Assembly: GCF_000331735.1 (NCBI RefSeq)
Contig: NC_020126.1
Coordinates: forward strand, 7,877,501 to 7,941,500
Length of the DNA stretch: 64,000 bases
Direction of reading: 5' to 3'
Source: Myxococcus stipitatus DSM 14675
GTDB lineage: Bacteria > Myxococcota > Myxococcia > Myxococcales > Myxococcaceae
In this document: in pieces, positions 62,136 to 64,000 of the stretch
Layout of the letters: every line of letters begins with the position of its first letter
Position numbering within the stretch: the first letter of the stretch is position 1
Notes under the pieces: generated by a model
Seen by the model: only the letters and a program-made list of their open reading frames with translations
The model's database searches: none
Told to the model about the DNA's origin: nothing
Position numbers and translations under genes: made by a program

Positions 62136-62758
62136 GGTGTCTCCTCGCGAGGCGTGGCGAGCAGACCCGGCTCGACGGACGCTGGCGTTCGCGCGGGCAC
62201 TCGGCCGAAGCGCAGGAAGGGCGCCGCGCCCAGCAGGGCGATGCTGGCGAGCACGTGCACCTGGATGACGAGCGGCGCGGCCTGCAACAGCGTTGCGTCC
62301 GGCTGGAAGGACATCAGCGAGCGCAGGTAGGGCACCGTGACATGCAGGTACCAGGCGGAGGCCCAGCGCAGGGCCACGGCCACGTACACACCCGTGAGCA
62401 CCTGCGACAGGACGAGGGCGAAGGCGACGGCGGCCCCCCACTGCCCTTCACGCGCCCGACGAAGGCCCAGCGTCAGCAGGCCCCAGCTCAACAGCAGCGC
62501 GCCGATGAGGCCGAGCGACTCCAGCGTGAAGAGGCGCGCGGGAGAGGCATTGAAGACCTGCATCGCGCGAGGCGCCGCGAGCCCCACCAGGTGGAGGAAC
62601 AGGACGATGGAGGCGCCCGCCAACACCGTGCGGCCCGCGGGAGTCCAGGGCGAGGGCGGAGCGGCGGGCTCTTTGGCGGTCAGCCGCGCGATGCCGCCCG
62701 CCAAGGTGACGAGCGCGGCCGCGTAGGGAATCACGTTGAAGAGAATGGAGTCGCTCAC
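62132..62758 (-). CDS. NarI-like (respiratory nitrate reductase gamma) cytochrome b
   Basis: A 208-residue integral membrane protein with five helices. It resembles NarI: an N-terminal helix, then VLFLHLVGLAAPR with His56, the helix SLGLIGALLLSWGLLTLGLR, AWYLHVTVPYLRSLMSF with His139, and IQVHVLASIALLGAAPFLRF with His168, close to the end pattern of NarI, which binds two b haems. There is no narGH nearby. Placed between a dihaem cytochrome c and actA, it may be a quinol-side adaptor for the Act complex or a separate quinol dehydrogenase. 4-bp overlaps on both sides. Confidence 0.8.
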   Translation of the reverse strand: MSDSILFNVIPYAAALVTLAGGIARLTAKEPAAPPSPWTPAGRTVLAGASIVLFLHLVGLAAPRAMQVFNASPARLFTLESLGLIGALLLSWGLLTLGLRRAREGQWGAAVAFALVLSQVLTGVYVAVALRWASAWYLHVTVPYLRSLMSFQPDATLLQAAPLVIQVHVLASIALLGAAPFLRFGRVPARTPASVEPGLLATPREETP

Positions 62759-63597
62759 GACTTGCCTCGCGAGGACGGCGAGGCGAACACCACGCCGATG
62801 AAGCCCAGCGCCGCGGCCACTCCGACGACGCCCAGGTAGAAGAAGTCCCGGTCCGCGCGAGGACGGCTGCCATCTCGCGAGGCCTCCGCGAAGTACGCCT
62901 TGAGGGCGTACTGCTCCTCCTCATCGAGCGGCGCCTTCGCGTACAGCGCGCCCATCATGGGCCCTTCGACCTTCGCCAGGGCGGGGCGCATCCCCTTCTC
63001 GCCCAGGCGCGCGAAGGAGAAGGTCAGGTTGGGTCCCAGCGTGCCGCCGCCCGCCACACCCACGCCTCGCACGTCGTGACAGCCGATGCAGGCGGCGCCG
63101 CCGTTCTTCAGGGACTCGGTGCCCTCGAAGAGTCGGCGGCCTCGAGCAATCTCCTCGGGCGTGGCGTCCGTGCCCATCTTCTCCGCGGGCGAGGGCTTGC
63201 AGCCGCCCTTCCCCTTCTGGGTGCAGTCGCGGAAGAAAGCGTAGAGGCTCGCGCGCTCGGAGTCGGTGAGCGACTGGTCTGGCATGCGCACGCCGTTGAA
63301 CTTGGAGAGCAGCTCGTTGGCGACCGGGTCTCCCGAGTCGATGAGCGCGCCCGGGCTCGTGATGAAGCGGGTCACCCAGGCTTCGTCACGCCGCTCCAGC
63401 ACGCCGTGCAAGTCGGGCCCAATCCGGTCGCCCTCCCCCACCGAGTGACAGGTCGCGCACCGTTGGGTGAAGAGCTGCGCTCCTGGCCGCGCGCCCTCGG
63501 CCATCGCGGCCGGTGCGCCCAGGACAGCCAGGAGCGGGATGATGGGAACGAGCCTGCGCTCCTGACGCGGCCGTCCTCCCAGCACACGTGTCCGCAT
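62755..63597 (-). CDS. Dihaem cytochrome c with C-terminal membrane anchor
   Basis: A 280-residue protein, first gene of the act operon. Signal-like N-terminus (LVPIIPLLAVLGAPAAMAEG) after a basic extension. Two cytochrome-c domains: RCATCHSVGEGDRIGPDLHG near residue 47, and AACIGCHDVRGVGVAGGGTL near 170. Met candidates for axial ligation are in GVRMPDQSLT and KGMRPAL. The C-terminus has one transmembrane helix (FYLGVVGVAAALGFIGVVFA). It is probably the periplasmic partner of the NarI-like subunit, a cytochrome bc-type module feeding or accepting electrons around Act. Overlaps the next gene by 4 bp. Confidence 0.85.
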   Translation of the reverse strand: MRTRVLGGRPRQERRLVPIIPLLAVLGAPAAMAEGARPGAQLFTQRCATCHSVGEGDRIGPDLHGVLERRDEAWVTRFITSPGALIDSGDPVANELLSKFNGVRMPDQSLTDSERASLYAFFRDCTQKGKGGCKPSPAEKMGTDATPEEIARGRRLFEGTESLKNGGAACIGCHDVRGVGVAGGGTLGPNLTFSFARLGEKGMRPALAKVEGPMMGALYAKAPLDEEEQYALKAYFAEASRDGSRPRADRDFFYLGVVGVAAALGFIGVVFASPSSRGKS

Positions 63598-64000
63598 TGC
63601 TGCGTGCCCCTCCTCACGGGGAAGCCGGGCCCAGTGCCCGGCACGCAGGGCCGCAGTGCAACGTGAAGGCCAGAGTGCTCACCGGCCCACACGGGTGCCG
63701 AGGACGGGAAATCCCGCGAAGGGTGCGCAGCATTTGCGCGACAGGACTCACGCGGACGCACCGTTTGCTCGAACAGGCGAAGGCGTCCGTGCCACACGCG
63801 CGAGGAGCTCCGTGCGATTCGGTGGAGTGCATGTCGAACCCTCGGGCGGCCTGCGTGGAGCGTGGGCATGAAACCCAGCGGAGCTCATGGGACGTGAAGG
63901 TCTGCTTCTGCTCGCGCTCGCGGCGAGGCCTGACCGCTGACCGACGTCAGCCACCGCTCACCGACGGCCACCACCACTCACAGAAAGCTCCCGCCGCTCG
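63598..64000. other. Gene-free right edge with a 20-bp imperfect tandem repeat
   Basis: No convincing gene or hairpin with a T run was found in these ~400 bp. It should contain the act operon promoter. Near the edge CCGCTGACCGACGTCAGCCA (63934-63953) is followed by CCGCTCACCGACGGCCACCA (63954-63973), two copies of one unit. Confidence 0.5.

Noticed and set aside
62132..62758. Nitrate reductase activity from the NarI-like gene
   Set aside because: No narG, narH or narJ in the window; the neighbours are Act and cytochrome c genes.

Overview
The window looks like a high-GC Myxococcaceae chromosome (Myxococcus, Pyxidicoccus or Corallococcus type). The basis is very GC-rich third codon positions, a SitA-type lipoprotein toxin locus, an AGPS-based ether-lipid operon, fused CcoN-CcoO, a complete alternative complex III (Act) operon, and many short lipoproteins of unknown function. 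No tRNA, rRNA, CRISPR array, transposase or phage gene was recognised. The genus is an inference; no database was consulted.

Layout. 0-9.4 kb: a truncated Pro/Ala-rich gene, a YgiQ-type radical SAM protein, a cysteine-repeat secreted protein, a DUF3142 lipoprotein and two tandem copies of a ~650-residue secreted protein. The tandem copies come from a ~2.2 kb duplication that also copied the 3' end of the DUF3142 gene. A KynB-like cyclase follows. 9.5-14.4 kb: a compact minus-strand operon of TadE/TadG/Flp-like pseudopilin proteins without secretion machinery. 14.6-18.8 kb: a small acidic-linker protein, an RluA pseudouridine synthase, a lipoprotein with a C-terminal Hint domain, and a TetR regulator.

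18.9-24.4 kb: a translationally coupled operon of alkyl-DHAP synthase, a fatty acyl-CoA reductase/DHAP-acyltransferase fusion, and an SDR. Together these resemble the early steps of plasmalogen synthesis. 24.4-30.8 kb is accessory: an FmdE-like lipoprotein, a lower-GC carboxypeptidase-regulatory/PDZ protein, a relic of an immunity gene, an intact Imm11-like immunity gene and a SitA-like AHH-nuclease lipoprotein toxin, then small unknowns.

30.9-37 kb: a desaturase plus PAP2 pair facing a BtaA-like/GNAT/haem-oxygenase-like three-gene cassette, then a phosphoglycerate mutase and a DUF4476 protein. 37-46.7 kb: the microaerobic respiration block (ccoI, ccoS, ccoNO fusion, ccoQ, ccoP, ccoG, then hemN), with a SafE-type membrane protein divergent from it. 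46.7-54.6 kb: housekeeping and unknown genes, including a YciI protein, an SRPBCC protein, a thiolase with a divergent TetR, a SEC-C protein with a decayed 3' duplication, and a Gfo/Idh/MocA oxidoreductase. 54.7-63.6 kb: one minus-strand operon of dihaem cytochrome c, NarI-like cytochrome b and actABCDEF. Nearly every junction in it is a 4-bp stop/start overlap, and it ends at an intrinsic terminator.

Functionally, Act (quinol to cytochrome c) and the cbb3 oxidase (cytochrome c to O2) form a complete respiratory branch. The lipid genes and the SitA-like locus are the most interesting accessory content.
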